From an uncultured Ureaplasma sp. (GTDB taxonomy: Bacteria > Bacillota_I > Bacilli_A > Mycoplasmatales > Mycoplasmoidaceae): a stretch of DNA of 64,000 nucleotides. The notes under the pieces are model-generated. The model searched no databases. It worked only from the letters and a program-made list of their open reading frames with translations, and was not told where the DNA came from. Positions 51,524-63,182 of the stretch are shown piece after piece. Numbering within the stretch: position 1 is the stretch's first letter; each line of letters opens with the position of its first letter. The position numbers and the translations under genes were made by a program. The stretch spans positions 1-64,000 of the forward strand of contig CADCCU010000001.1 in assembly GCA_902800015.1 (NCBI GenBank), given 5' to 3'.

Positions 51524-53143
51524 TTATTTATTTGCCCAATTTAATTGAGCAACAGTTTTTGGATTTGAATTATATTTAATATCTTTAATTGTACCATTTG
51601 AAATATTAATTACCATTGTTGCTAAATCAGCTAAAATTGGATTGTGTGTAACAATAATAATTGTTGTTTTATATTTTCTATTAATATCAACAAATAGATT
51701 TAAAATATTTTTTGACATTTGTTCATCAATAGCTCCAGTAGGTTCATCACCAAATAGTATATTTGGATTCTTAGCTATGCTACGAGCAATTGAAACTCTT
51801 TGTTGTTGACCACCTGATAACTCATTTGGATATTTGTTGGCTTGGGTGTTTAAATCAATCGATTTTAAAATTTCATCAATTGGAATAATTCTTGATTTTT
51901 GGTGCTGTAAGTTCTGACCGATTTCAATATTTTCACGAACAGTTAAATTTGGTAATAATCCATATTGTTGGAAGACATAACCGATATTATTTCTTCTAAA
52001 GGTAGTTAATTTGCCTTGATTATAATCAATTAAATTCTCACCTGCAATAATTGTATCACCATATGTGGCATTGTCCATACCAGAAATAATGTTTAACAAT
52101 GTTGTTTTGCCACAACCACTAGGGCCAAGAATAACAACAAATTCACCTTTTTTAATTTTTAAATTTATATTACTTAAAACTTTTGTTGCTAACACCTTGT
52201 TGTTATAGTATTTAACAACATTCTTTAAAATAACTGCTTCTTCGTGCTCATCAAATTCAGAAAAGTTTTTGTATTCATCTTTGAATCTGATTATTTCATT
52301 TTTAATTACATCTTTTTGATCATAATATTCATCAAGAAGTTTTGATTTGTTAATTAAATATTCATTTTTATCAATTTTCGAAGTACAATAAGCTTTTTTA
52401 TTATCAGCCAAATTTTTATCACGTTTATTTTTTAATGTGTGACATTTTTTATGTAGTAAATTAATTTGTTCAATTAATTTTTTCTTTTTTGCTAATTGTT
52501 TAATAGCGATATTTTTTTGATTTTGCTTAAATTGAATATCTTTTTTAGATTTAGCTAATTTAGCAACAAGTCAAGCATGATAACGATTAGCAAAAGAAAT
52601 TTTAATGTTTTCAATATCGTTCGTGATATTAATCAACTTTTTATTATTTTTTTTAATACGTTTTTTTATTGAATATGTTGATTGATGGTTAATAATGCGT
52701 GATTTTAAACAAATATCTCTTAACCAATATAGTTTATTTGTGCAAAATAGTTGTTTTCTTAAATAACGATTTAGTTTACGAATTAAAGATAATTTATATG
52801 GGAAAATTTTATTATCAACATTTTTTGATTCAACATAACAAATAAAATGATATAGACGATCAGCATCTATTTGTTTAGTTTCATCATTAAATAAACTATA
52901 TTCATACATTGCATATTCATTTTTAGTAAATTTAGATTGATAATGATTTAATTGAGAATTAATTCGAGAAATTTTCAGAATTGCTTTCTTTTTATTACGA
53001 AAAGACTTTGGATTGATAACTTCAATTTTGTCAGATTCATTTTGTAAAATTGATAGTTTATCTTTAAAACTATTAATTATTTTTGTTAAATCATTATTTT
53101 CTTTTTTAGTTTTATTTAATTGCTTCAAATTTCTAATTTTCAT
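51524..53143 (-). CDS. ABC transporter ATPase with N-terminal coiled-coil extension
   Basis: The 539-residue protein is the ATPase for the large permease encoded upstream. Residues 1 to about 290 are extremely Lys/Asn/Ile-rich and helical, with heptad-like stretches. The ATPase domain starts near 300 and has Walker A GPSGCGKTT (about 340-348), ELSGGQQQRVSIARS (about 441-455) and Walker B ILFGDEPTGA (about 462). The ATPase is of the LolD/MacB/FtsE kind. A TGA Trp at 52571 joins the two parts; there is no stop between them. A good AGGAG precedes the ATG. This pair resembles MG467/MG468 of M. genitalium. Confidence 0.9.
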
Positions 53144-53158
53144 AATTCTCCTTTATAC

Positions 53159-56100
53159 TTATTTAATTAACTCAATTAATGATGAGCGCTTTAATGAAAT
53201 GTATGAATTCAATCCAGCAATACTGAAGATTACACTAACTACAGCAGTAGATATTAAATAGTCATATCACTTAATATTAGCATCTAATCAAATTCCCATA
53301 CCTTTGAAAATTAATGCATTGTATGTACCTATTAATCCTCAAGACAATAATATTGAAATAATTAAACTGAAGAAAACTACTGGTAAATAAATAGCTAAGA
53401 ATGATCTTGTATTTTCGCCATCTGTGTATCCAAGTGTTTTTAATAAAGCAGCTAAGCGTTTAGAATCATTAATTACCATGTTGGTAATCAACGCTACGAT
53501 GATAATAACCATTAATGAAACAATAGTAATAACTGCATAAGTAGTATTGTTAATAGTATTTGACAAATTGTCAAAAACTAGTTGTGATGAAACTGCATCA
53601 GATACACTAGAAATAACAATTGAATATGATTGATCGCCAAAATAGTTTCTAATTAATTCAATTGCATCCTTGGCATATTCTGCTAATTGATTATGCTTTT
53701 GTTCTTTTTCAGTTAAATCTGTCTCACCATCAATTTGTTGTCATGCATCATATGCTTGCTTAATATTTTTTGATAAATCTAATGTTTCATCTCCATTTAA
53801 TACTACTTGACGGAATATCTCTAAATTAGCACCATAAGAAAGAACATTTTGGGTCACTTCAGAATTAATTTTGTCATTACCTGGATATATTCCAGTTGCA
53901 GCATATAAAATTATGCCATTAGATAATATTGGTCCTCCAGTTGTTGCTTTAGTAAATACACCATTAAATCCATAAGGAGTTAAATTATAACCTTCGCCAT
54001 TTTCGTGCATATTGTCATCATAATTTGATAAATTAATCAACATGTCTTCGCCACCAGGAACACTTACACCTTGTTTAGAAGTTGGTTTGTTTGTATCAAA
54101 ACCACCTCTTAATGGATCCTCTAATGATTGATACTCATAACCATAAAAACTGTTAGGCTGCTTTACATTTTGAATATATTGATCCTGATCATATTCCCCA
54201 TCTAATAGATGAGTTTTTAAGCCTAATAATAAATTAGCTACATCTTGATCAATATAGTATTCTTGACCTTCATATGTTGTGCATATACCTTTAACAACAA
54301 AGTTAACAACGTATTTAGTATCGTTTGAAGTTATTTTATTTAAATAACGATCGACATGGTTATTAATTGTAAAAGAAATTTGACTACCTATTTTTAAATT
54401 ATATTGATGAGCAGCATAAGCATTTACAATAATTGGAAATGGTTTATTGTAATCATAACTTCATGTGCCACTTGATGATTTATAATCATTTTCAAATTGT
54501 TCTTGTGTATATTTAATTACACTATTATTTCCATCATTTAAATTATTATTCTGTTTGTCATATAACTTAATATATTTTGAACATTGATCACCAGTCTTAA
54601 TACCCATGATTTTCACATTTGCATTATCTGAAGCAACATTAGCATCTACATATGTATATGTTTCATCATCACGTGACAATGGAATAGTGTTGTATGTTAC
54701 ATAATAATCTGTTTTTGCAGTTTCAATATAAGAATATGCTGTTGACAATAATTTTAAAAATGATGGTCTCAATGCTACATTAAAATATGAAGTTTTTGAA
54801 TGATCTGTATTATCACCTACAACAATTCCTTTGTTTATTGTGTATTGATCGTCATCTGCAGATTTAATGATAAACTTCTTATATAAATCTAATGTATCTC
54901 CTGTCTCTGTAGCAGCATTAACTAACAAATCATGTAGTTGTTTATATTTCACATCACTTGTTCCATCTTCATAATTAATAGCATTACCTATAAAGTTTAA
55001 AAATTCTGTTCTTGACTTTTCAAGAAGTTTCTTACTATTATCTGGCATTAATGATGCAGCTATATCTCAAGGATTTGATGTGCTTCCCAATGCACCTACA
55101 GTATAATTTAATGCGGTACTGGTCAACATTCTATCTTTTAGATAGAACATGTCAGTTTGTTGACCATATGAATCTCCCATGAATGGGATATATAAATTTG
55201 ATAATATTGCATCATTTGATGCTTGGAAATCATTTTTATATTTATCAAAATAATCATTTACAGGACCACTGGTTTTAACAGATGGATTAATATTGAAATA
55301 ATTAAATAACATTGATGAAAAATAATATTTTTTATTTAAAAAATAATTCAGATCATGTTCTTCATTAGTCAATAGGTCAACTTTTTTTGGCATATAACCT
55401 TTTTGATAACCTGTTGATGTTAATTTATATGTAATACCAGGTAATTTTAGATCTTTTATTGTCACAGGAAGCATTGGTGTGGTTATGGTAATGCCTTGCT
55501 CAGGTGCACCATAATATAATGATTGAATATAGTTAATATCTCTTACATCATTACCCGCTTGATTAAAACCACTCAATCCAGCAAAACCAAAATCATACAT
55601 AGAATTTACATTATCATAATTTATACCTACATATTGACCGCCTTGTGTAGTAGGAGTTACTAAATCAATAGCATAGTTATAATTGCGGCTTTCATTAGTC
55701 AAACTTGTCGCTGCTGCAAATCGTCCATTAATTGAAAAAGTAAATACCAATGTTGATAAAGATAATGTACTCATAATTACAAGTACAAGTAATTTTCAAA
55801 TAGAATTAAAGGCTACTGATACTCTAAATTTGGTCATAATACCAAATTTACCAAATACCTTTTTCATTGATCTTACAGATAAGTTGGCAGTCGCTTGATT
55901 ATCAGTCTTCATTAAATCAACTGTATTCTTCTTTAATACATATAATGATGTGAAGTATACAGTAGCAATAAAGATGGCTAATGTAATTACCAAAATACCG
56001 ATAAATCCTATTCAGTTGAAACCTAACAATGGCGTTGGTAACATCCAATAATTACCAAATAGACTTATAATAGCAAACTGGATTAATGTTCCAACAATAG

Positions 56101-58243
56101 CACCTGATGCAGTTCCAATAATAGCTGGCAACATTGCAAAAGGTAACATTGAAGTAGCAATTTGTTTTGATGAAAAACCGTTTGCACGCATAATTCCTAA
56201 TGTTGATTGTTGGCTTGTAATATAACGGTGAATTACAATTCCACATATAACTAAACTTAATAAAATAATAAACAATGTTAAACTTATTGAAGTTAAATTG
56301 ATTACTTCAACAAATTTAGGAATGTAAGCAATTCGGTAAGAACTAGCATTTAAAACATTAGTTGTGTCATCAGCAAGATATGCTGCTTTTGTTCCTTTTG
56401 GATAAATCATTACTTTGGCAGCTTGTTCATTAATTGCATCTATTAGGGCTTGTTGTTGTTTTTCATCATTTGTAGTAAATTTACCGACAATATAATTTTC
56501 ATTTAAATTATTTCTAAATGAATCATATATTCGTCCATAACCTGCAGTATTTACATAATAAATACATTCACTTTTTGGATTAGGTGTAGATTTTTCAATT
56601 GAGACAATTGGGTAAATAAAATCTGGAGAAATGCCACTACCAATAATTAAATAAGGATTTGCTCCACCAGGAATGATAAATTGATCTTTATACTTTGCAT
56701 TATTTTGAACAGATTCAAATCATTTATTGAAAGTGGGTCAATCCAATGTATTCATTCAACCAATAAATAATTGTTTTTGATCAGTTATTCCTGGATTATT
56801 TCCAACATATTCTTTATATGATTCTTCTTGGTTATAAGTTGAAGGATTAAAAGTGTGTAAATTATTTTCTTTTAAAAATTCTGGATTAACAACAGCAAAA
56901 TATGATGTCCAATTTGACATAGATCATGCAGAAGGCAGACCTGTTGAAATTTCTGTTCATTGAATTGTTACTCTATCATCTTTGCAATAAACTAATTCGC
57001 TGTAATATTGAGTTTCCTGTTTTAAAAAACTCTGTAACTTTGGTTTTGCTTTTTCTCATCAAGTTTGACGATCACTATCTGTAGTTGGCAGTGGTGAACC
57101 ACTTATTACTTTATCAATTTCAGATTTAAAAGCCCCAGGAGTTTCAGTCCAATCACCTTTATTTAATAAATAAATCTTTTCAATATAATGAATATCAAAA
57201 TCATCACCTATACTTTCAGGGATATATTTTAAAGTTTGATTTAAACTTCAATTATTATTAGCTTGATAATCTAATATACCATATGTACAATCACTAACAC
57301 TAAAATTGTTTCATTGTATCTTATTATCACCATTTTTAGGATCAATAGGTACAACTTTATCAATGGTATCATTTGGTGAAGATTTTATTACTTTGTAATA
57401 AATATCATCACTTGAGTTATCAATATTCAATGATGTAAATTGTCTGAAATCACTAACTCCAGATAAATTTTTAAGATATTCTCTTATTGGCGCATTCTCC
57501 TGACTGACAATGTTATATAAGTCATTAGCACAACTTAATAATTTTGCTTGTGTATTTTCATTGATATTTAATGCGTCAAAATAAGTGTTGTATTGGCTTT
57601 GAGTTAATGATTCAGGTGTAGATTCATGATAGTCTTTACCATATCGTGCTTGTCTATTTTTAAAATAATTAAATGCATCAGCATCAATATTTTTCAATGT
57701 ATAACTAAATGTTGGCTCTAAAATGTCGTTATAAGCATCCCATGTGTCATCTGGTGTTGGATTGTTCAAATGTTGAATTCAACTATCTAAATAAAATTTT
57801 TTTAGTGTTGAATCATCATTATTACCTATGATGTCTACAGTATATTTAATTGTGACATAAGCTGTTGATGCGGTAGAGTCTTCACTTATGGTAACATATG
57901 GAGTTATAAGTGTAGGTTGTCCTTCAGCATCAGTAATATTTACTTTGGCCAGTAAATTTTGATCATACAAACAAGAATAATCTTCACTTGTTTGTGGATC
58001 ACTAACAAGTTTTTCAACATTGTTATTGTATTTAACTACACCTACATCATATAGTTCAGAAACAGTAAAATCATGAAGATTACCTGTTTTTGATACATAA
58101 TTATATTCTTTATTGATTGCACTTGTGCTTCCTGATAGTGCGGTATACATACCCACTGATAAGAAAACTAGAAATGATAGTCCACATATGGATAGCTTGT
58201 TTTTCTTAAAAGATCTTACGACATTTTTGAATAAGTTAAACAT
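53159..58243 (-). CDS. Giant FtsX-like ABC transporter permease
   Basis: One continuous frame of 1694 codons is interrupted only by TGA tryptophans. A first membrane helix (about residues 17-37, CGLSFLVFLSVGMYTALSG) is followed by a very long extracytoplasmic segment, then an FtsX-like helix cluster around residues 640-800 (with the coupling segment IMRANGFSSKQI), a second long extracytoplasmic segment rich in Tyr/Asn/Asp, and a final cluster (about 1560-1690) containing LLKTLGYTDGENTR. This two-module layout is that of MacB/LolC-like permeases, as in MG468. The substrate is unknown; exporters or lipoprotein/lipid handling are likely. The ATG at 58243 is preferred; one at 58306 would add 21 basic residues and run into the rpsB promoter. 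Confidence 0.88.
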
Positions 58244-58289
58244 AAGTTTATTTATTTTATCATATTTTTTATTTTTGCCGATTATTAAA

Positions 58290-58295
58290 TATAAT
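58290..58295 (+). promoter_or_regulatory. -10 box of rpsB
   Basis: TATAAT lies about 70 bases before the rpsB ATG, in the gap opposite the giant permease start. It gives rpsB an untranslated leader much longer than those of most genes here. Confidence 0.4.
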
Positions 58296-58363
58296 AAAGA
58301 ACGCATACAAAAGTATGTATTTTAATCAAAAATTGGTTAAAAATAACATCGAAAGGAAAATTA

Positions 58364-59422
58364 ATGTCAGAAAATAAAAAAGATGAATCAGTTGTTGCTG
58401 CAAAAACAACTACTGAAAAAGCAGTTAAGTCTGAAACTAAAAAGAATAGCAAAAAAGCTACAGGCGTAACTAAAAAAACAAAAACTAGAGCAAATTCATC
58501 ACAGAAATTTTCACAAGCTGATGCTAAGAAAAATATTGAAAATAAAATTAATGCTTTTTTTGAAGCAAATAAAGAATTCAATATTAGGAAATTAGTATCT
58601 GTAAGTAAATTAATTGAAGCAAATGCTAATATTGGTTTAAAAGTAAGATACTGAAATCCAAAAATGAAACCATTCATTTATGGTCATAAAAATAACAGAA
58701 ATTATAATATTGACCTATTGAAATGCTTAGTATTCTTAGATCGTGCTTACAAATTTTTAAGTGATCTAACTAAAGAAGGTGGAAGAGTCTTATTAGTTGG
58801 TACACGTGGTGAAATTATTAAAAACCATGTAAAAGAAGAAGCTAAACGTGCAAAATGTTTCTACGTAAATCAAAGATGATTAGGTGGAACATTAACAAAC
58901 TTCCGTACAATTAACAAATCAATTATTAAACTTAATAAATTGATTATGATTCAATTGTCTGATGAAATTAAGAAATATTCAAAGAAGGAACAATTACAAA
59001 AGATCAAAGAAACTGAACGTTTAGGTAAATTCTTTGGTGGAATTAGAACTATGAAAGGCTTACCACAAGCTCTAATAGTTTTAGATCCAGTTGTTGAACA
59101 TAATGCTGTTATTGAAGCTCGTAAATTAAATATTCCAGTTATAGCATTAGCTAACACTAATGCTGATCCTAGCTTGATTGATTTTATTATTCCATGTAAT
59201 ACTTCATCAATCAAAACTGTTTATTTAATGACAACAATCTTATGTGATGCTATTTGTGAAGGTTTAGGTGGACCTACAAAGTTTGTTGATAAACCAGATG
59301 ACCAAATTATTCTTCCTGATTTAACAATAAATGTTCAAAATAAAGATGTAATTAACCGTAAAAGCTTCACAAAAGGTGCTGAAAAGATTGAAGAACCAGC
59401 TACAGTTGATGAAAATAAATAA
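58364..59422 (+). CDS. rpsB: 30S ribosomal protein S2 with N-terminal extension
   Basis: S2 binds at the neck of the 30S subunit. The 352-residue protein has an extra N-terminal region of about 65 residues rich in Lys, Ala, Thr and Ser, then LVEANANIG-like LIEANANIGLKVRYWNPKMKPFIYG, LLVGTRGEI, RWLGGTLTNFRT, LPQALIVLDP, and IPVIALANTNADP. Four Trp codons are TGA. An AAAGGAA site precedes the ATG. It is followed directly by a terminator; tsf, its usual partner, is not downstream. Confidence 0.95.
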
Positions 59423-59436
59423 AATCAACAATAAAT

Positions 59437-59470
59437 AAAAAGACCGTTCCTTATGTTGCGGTCTTTTTTA
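59437..59470. terminator. Bidirectional terminator between rpsB and argS
   Basis: AAAAAGACCG pairs with CGGTCTTTTT around a 12-base loop, with A-rich and T-rich flanks that suit both converging genes. Confidence 0.9.
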
Positions 59471-59473
59471 TTT

Positions 59474-61153
59474 TTACATTTCGTTAACTGGTTTAATATC
59501 TAAAAGTGCTAAACCATTAGCTAAAACTGTTTTAATACAGTATACAAATCAATATCTTTGTTGTGATAGCTCCATATTTGATTCGTCAATAATCTTGTTT
59601 GAAGCATAATATGAATGAAACAATTTAGCTAAGTTATATAGATATACCGTTAAAATATTTACTTCATATGAATTAGCAATCTTTTTTAATGTTGTTACAT
59701 ACGAATGTAAAGCAACCATTATTTGACGTTCAACTTTTGATGTTAATAAATTAAAATTCTTTGGTAATTTATAAGCTTTTCTACATAATATATGTTGAAT
59801 ACGTGCATGAGCATATTGAACATAGTATAATGGATTATTTTTATCTGTTTGTGTTGCTTTGGTAATGTCAATTTCAAGATGACTAGTTATTGGTTTACTT
59901 ACAAGATATCATCTTGCTGGTTCTTTACCAATAGTATTAATTAAATCTTCTAATGTTAAAGAATTTCCTGTTCGCTTTGACATCTTAAATTCTTTACCAT
60001 CTTTTGTTAAACGAACCATTTGCATAATTAAAGTGGTTAGTTGTTCTTTTTTATAACCTAATAATTGCATAGCAATACTCATACGATCAGCATAGCTTTT
60101 ATGATCTGATCCTCAAATATTAAAGATTTTGTCATAACCACGTGATAACTTTATATTATGGTATGCAATATCAGGCATAAAATATGTATTATTACCGTCT
60201 GATTTAACTAACACACGATCTTTATCATCACCATATTTAGTTGTTCTTAATCAAGCAGCTTCATCTTTTAAGTAGATATTATCTCTTAATAATTCTAAAA
60301 CTGTTTTAATAATATCATTCTTATATAGTTCAGTTTCTGGAAACCAAATATCAAATTTAACACCAAATTTTTCTAGTGTATTTTTAATTATGGTCAATAA
60401 GAAATTTTCAGAAAACAATTTAATAGCTTGTCTTTCTTTTGCAAATTCTGAAGAAATACCTTTTTCATCATATGTAACATGTAATAATTGATCACCGTAT
60501 TCTTCTTTTAATTTATTAGCAACTGCAATAATTTCATCACCATGGTATGAATCTTCAGGCAATTCTACTTTTTCACCAAAAAGTTGTTTATATCTAATTA
60601 ATACGCTTACAGCAAGTAATTCCATTTGATTTCCAGCGTTATTAATGTAATACTCTCTATCAACGCGTATACCATTAGCCTCTCAAATTCTTGCTAGTGT
60701 GTCTCCAATAGCAGCATTTCGTGCATGACCAATATGTAATAAACCTGTAGGATTAGCTGAAACAAATTCAATATTGTATTTCAATTTTGTTTTTTTTACA
60801 ATGCCAAACTTATCAGATTTTTTAATAATTTTAAATAATACTTGATGTAAAAGACGATCAGATAATTTAAAATTGATAAAACCTGGTTTTGTAACAGTAA
60901 CTTCCTTAAAGTATTTCTTATTAGTAAATGTTGTGGCTAAATCTGTTGCGTATTCAAAACACTTCTCTTTAGATAAATCTAAAGACATAACAAATTTGGT
61001 AGAAAAATCACCAAAATCAATATTATTATTTTGTTCAACAATAACATTAATGTTATTTCGATCAATATTATTTTCGTTTAAAAAGTCAACAGTGTGATTT
61101 ATAGCATCATTTATTTTGTTAGCAATAAAATCATTAATGTTATTAAATCTCAT
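59474..61153 (-). CDS. argS: Arginyl-tRNA synthetase
   Basis: ArgRS charges tRNA-Arg. The 559-residue class I enzyme has an N-terminal Add-1 domain, the HIGH-type motif [20 protein letters not shown] (about residue 125-145), a KMSKS-type segment FKMSKRTGN, and a helical C-terminus that ends DIKPVNEM (family DALRVRM-like). The ATG one base after the nusG stop is used; a TTG 9 bases upstream would overlap nusG. Many Trp codons are TGA. Confidence 0.95.
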
Positions 61154-61154
61154 T

Positions 61155-61880
61155 CTATTCAATGCCTACTTCATCTAAATTTAATTCAAGTGAAGTTATA
61201 CGACCAAACATTTCAATTTGAATAGTTACCTTACCTTTTTCTAAATCAATGTTTTTTACTTCGCCAGATTCACCCTTAAATGAACCAGAATTAATTTTTA
61301 CTGTATTGCCAACTTTATAGTTGCAAGTATATACTTTTTTTGATTCTTCAACTGGTGCATTAGGAACAATAACTTCACCTGTTTCTTCATTAACTTTAAC
61401 ATTTTCAACTGTAGATTGTGCAACTTGATTTTGATCAGTATCTTTAGAAATATTTTCATACTCAGATATAGAAATTGGAATAGGTAATGCTCCTTTACCA
61501 CTTGAACCAACAAAACCTAATACACCGTTTGTATTACGGATACAGAACCAAATAGAATGCAATATTTTTTGATCCAAATTTTCCATCTTTACAAAAACAT
61601 AACCAGGAAATTTGTTAACAATTTTTGTTTTAATTCTTTTGTAATTACCGTTAGGTAATGTTTCTCATGTTATAGTTTTAGTGTTACGTAAATTTTTTGG
61701 TAGTTTTGGATCAGTTTTTGTAAAAACGTCTTCTACTACTTTTTTAGTTTTAAAAACTTTCATTTCAGTTACATATTCGTTGTAACCAAAATTATTAATC
61801 TTTTCTTTTAAAGATTGAATGATTGAATCTTCTTTACCACCAATTACAGTAATAATAAATCATTGACTATTTTTTAACAT
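61155..61880 (-). CDS. nusG: Transcription termination/antitermination factor NusG
   Basis: NusG binds RNA polymerase and links it to Rho or ribosomes. The 241-residue protein has the NGN domain (WFIITVIGGKEDSII, KFPGYVFVKM, FVGSSGKGALPIPIS) and a C-terminal KOW (YKVGNTVKINSGSFKGESGEV). An acidic, Gln/Thr/Val-rich insert of about 40 residues separates the two domains. A GAGGAAAG site precedes the ATG. The order rpmG-secE-nusG is the conserved bacterial one. Confidence 0.95.
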
Positions 61881-61898
61881 AATTTCTTTCCTCTTTTT

Positions 61899-62837
61899 CT
61901 ATATAAGTGTTAATATGTAATCTAATAATGCAAATATGCCAGCAAGAATAAGGCATACAATAATTACAACTCAGAAGTCTCTAAAAGTCTTTTTAGCAGA
62001 TGGCCATGACATTCTTTGAAATTCTTTACCCATTCCATATCATCATCTTCGTAATTTAAAACTTTTATTTAAATCATTATCATATGATAAGTCACGCTCA
62101 TGAAGTGCTTGTGCACAAGTGTTTTTATAGATAATTCTATTCTCAATTATTTTTGATTGATAATCAAGATTAATTTTTACATATTGATTATGTAATTCCT
62201 CGATTTTTTGTTTATATTCAGATGTATTCTTATTATTCTTGTTTTGTGAAATAAAAACTTGTAAATCTTTATTATAAGCATTCTTTTTAGTTTGGTAATC
62301 TTTATTAATCTCATTAACCTTTTGATGATAAATGTTAGCAATAAAATTCATTTTCTTATGATAGATGCGATATGCACATTTTTTATCAACTCTCATCTTC
62401 TCATACTTTTGTTGCTTTTCAGTCATTTGGTTTTTACTAATTTCATACAACATTGATACTTTAGCAGAAAACAAATTTTCTTCATAAGCATTTTTAAGTT
62501 CTAACAATTTATTGTTAAATTTAATGTGGTTATCATTTTTAATTTGTTTAATTTCTTTTTTGTATTCAGTAGTAAATCAGCATTTTTTATGTTCTGCTTT
62601 ATATTTATTCTTTAAATTTGTTTTTTGAGTTTTAAATTCAATTGCTTGATCTTTTTTAGCTTGTTTACATTGATTTTTGTAATCAGCATTTATTTTTTTT
62701 ATTTTGCTTTTATATTTTTGCTTTTCACTAATTTTAGTATCTTTTAATTTTTTATATTTTAAAGCTCTTTGATGATTGATTTCATCAAACTCTGCTTTTC
62801 TTTTTTGTTTATTGATACGTTTTTCTTCTTTTGTCAT
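61899..62837 (-). CDS. secE: Protein translocase SecE with a giant coiled-coil N-terminal extension
   Basis: The last 50 residues are SecE, the small subunit that clamps SecY: WWYGMGKEFQRMSWPSAKKT then a single hydrophobic helix (VVIIVCLILAGIFALLDYIL). They lie at the expected place between rpmG and nusG. The preceding 260 residues are an uninterrupted charged alpha-helical region rich in Lys, Glu, Gln and Asn (KYKKLKDTKISEKQKYKSKI-type), with no other recognisable domain. The frame has no stop; tryptophans in it are TGA. Normal SecE is 60-130 residues; this one is 312. An internal ATG just before GKEFQRM could yield a short SecE, but the ribosome-binding site there is weak. Confidence 0.85.
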
Positions 62838-62838
62838 A

Positions 62839-62985
62839 TTATCTTGATTCTTTATGAATAGCTACTTTTTTACAGTGTGGACAATACTTTCTTAATTCGA
62901 TACGTTTTGAATTAGATTTCTCTTTTTTTATATGGTAATTTCTAGAATTACATTCACTACACAATAATGGAACGTCTATTTTCAT
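62839..62985 (-). CDS. rpmG: 50S ribosomal protein L33
   Basis: L33 is 48 residues with paired zinc-type cysteines (LLCSECNSRNY and KYCPHCKK), hence the zinc-binding C+ form. It ends in a basic tail. The ATG follows an AGAAGAA-rich leader. It overlaps nothing and secE starts one base after its stop. Confidence 0.93.
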   Translation of the reverse strand: MKIDVPLLCSECNSRNYHIKKEKSNSKRIELRKYCPHCKKVAIHKESR

Positions 62986-63000
62986 AATTCTTCTAAATAA

Positions 63001-63050
63001 AAAGAAGCCAACAAAGGCTTCTATTATTATGGCATTATTATATATATTTA
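63001..63050 (-). promoter_or_regulatory. Promoter and terminator-like attenuator in the rpmG leader
   Basis: On the minus strand a TATAAT box (63043 to 63038) is followed by a 7-bp stem, AGAAGCC-TTTGTT-GGCTTCT, and then TTTTATTT, only about 15 bases before the rpmG ATG. This is an intrinsic terminator placed between the presumed promoter and the genes it drives. Confidence 0.6.
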
Positions 63051-63121
63051 GATTATTAAAAATTAATTTTATTACAATGACTATAAAAAGGCGAAGTTTA
63101 CCCGAAAATTGTCAAGTAAAA

Positions 63122-63157
63122 TAAAAAGTAACTAGTTATACTAGTCACTTTTTTAAT
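63122..63157. terminator. Terminator of the BspA-like gene
   Basis: AAAAAGTAACTAG pairs with CTAGTCACTTTTT (one mismatch) around TTATA, with A-rich and T-rich flanks. It lies about 25 bases after the stop of the surface-protein gene. Confidence 0.8.
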
Positions 63158-63182
63158 CTATATAAGTTACTAATAGTTTTAA

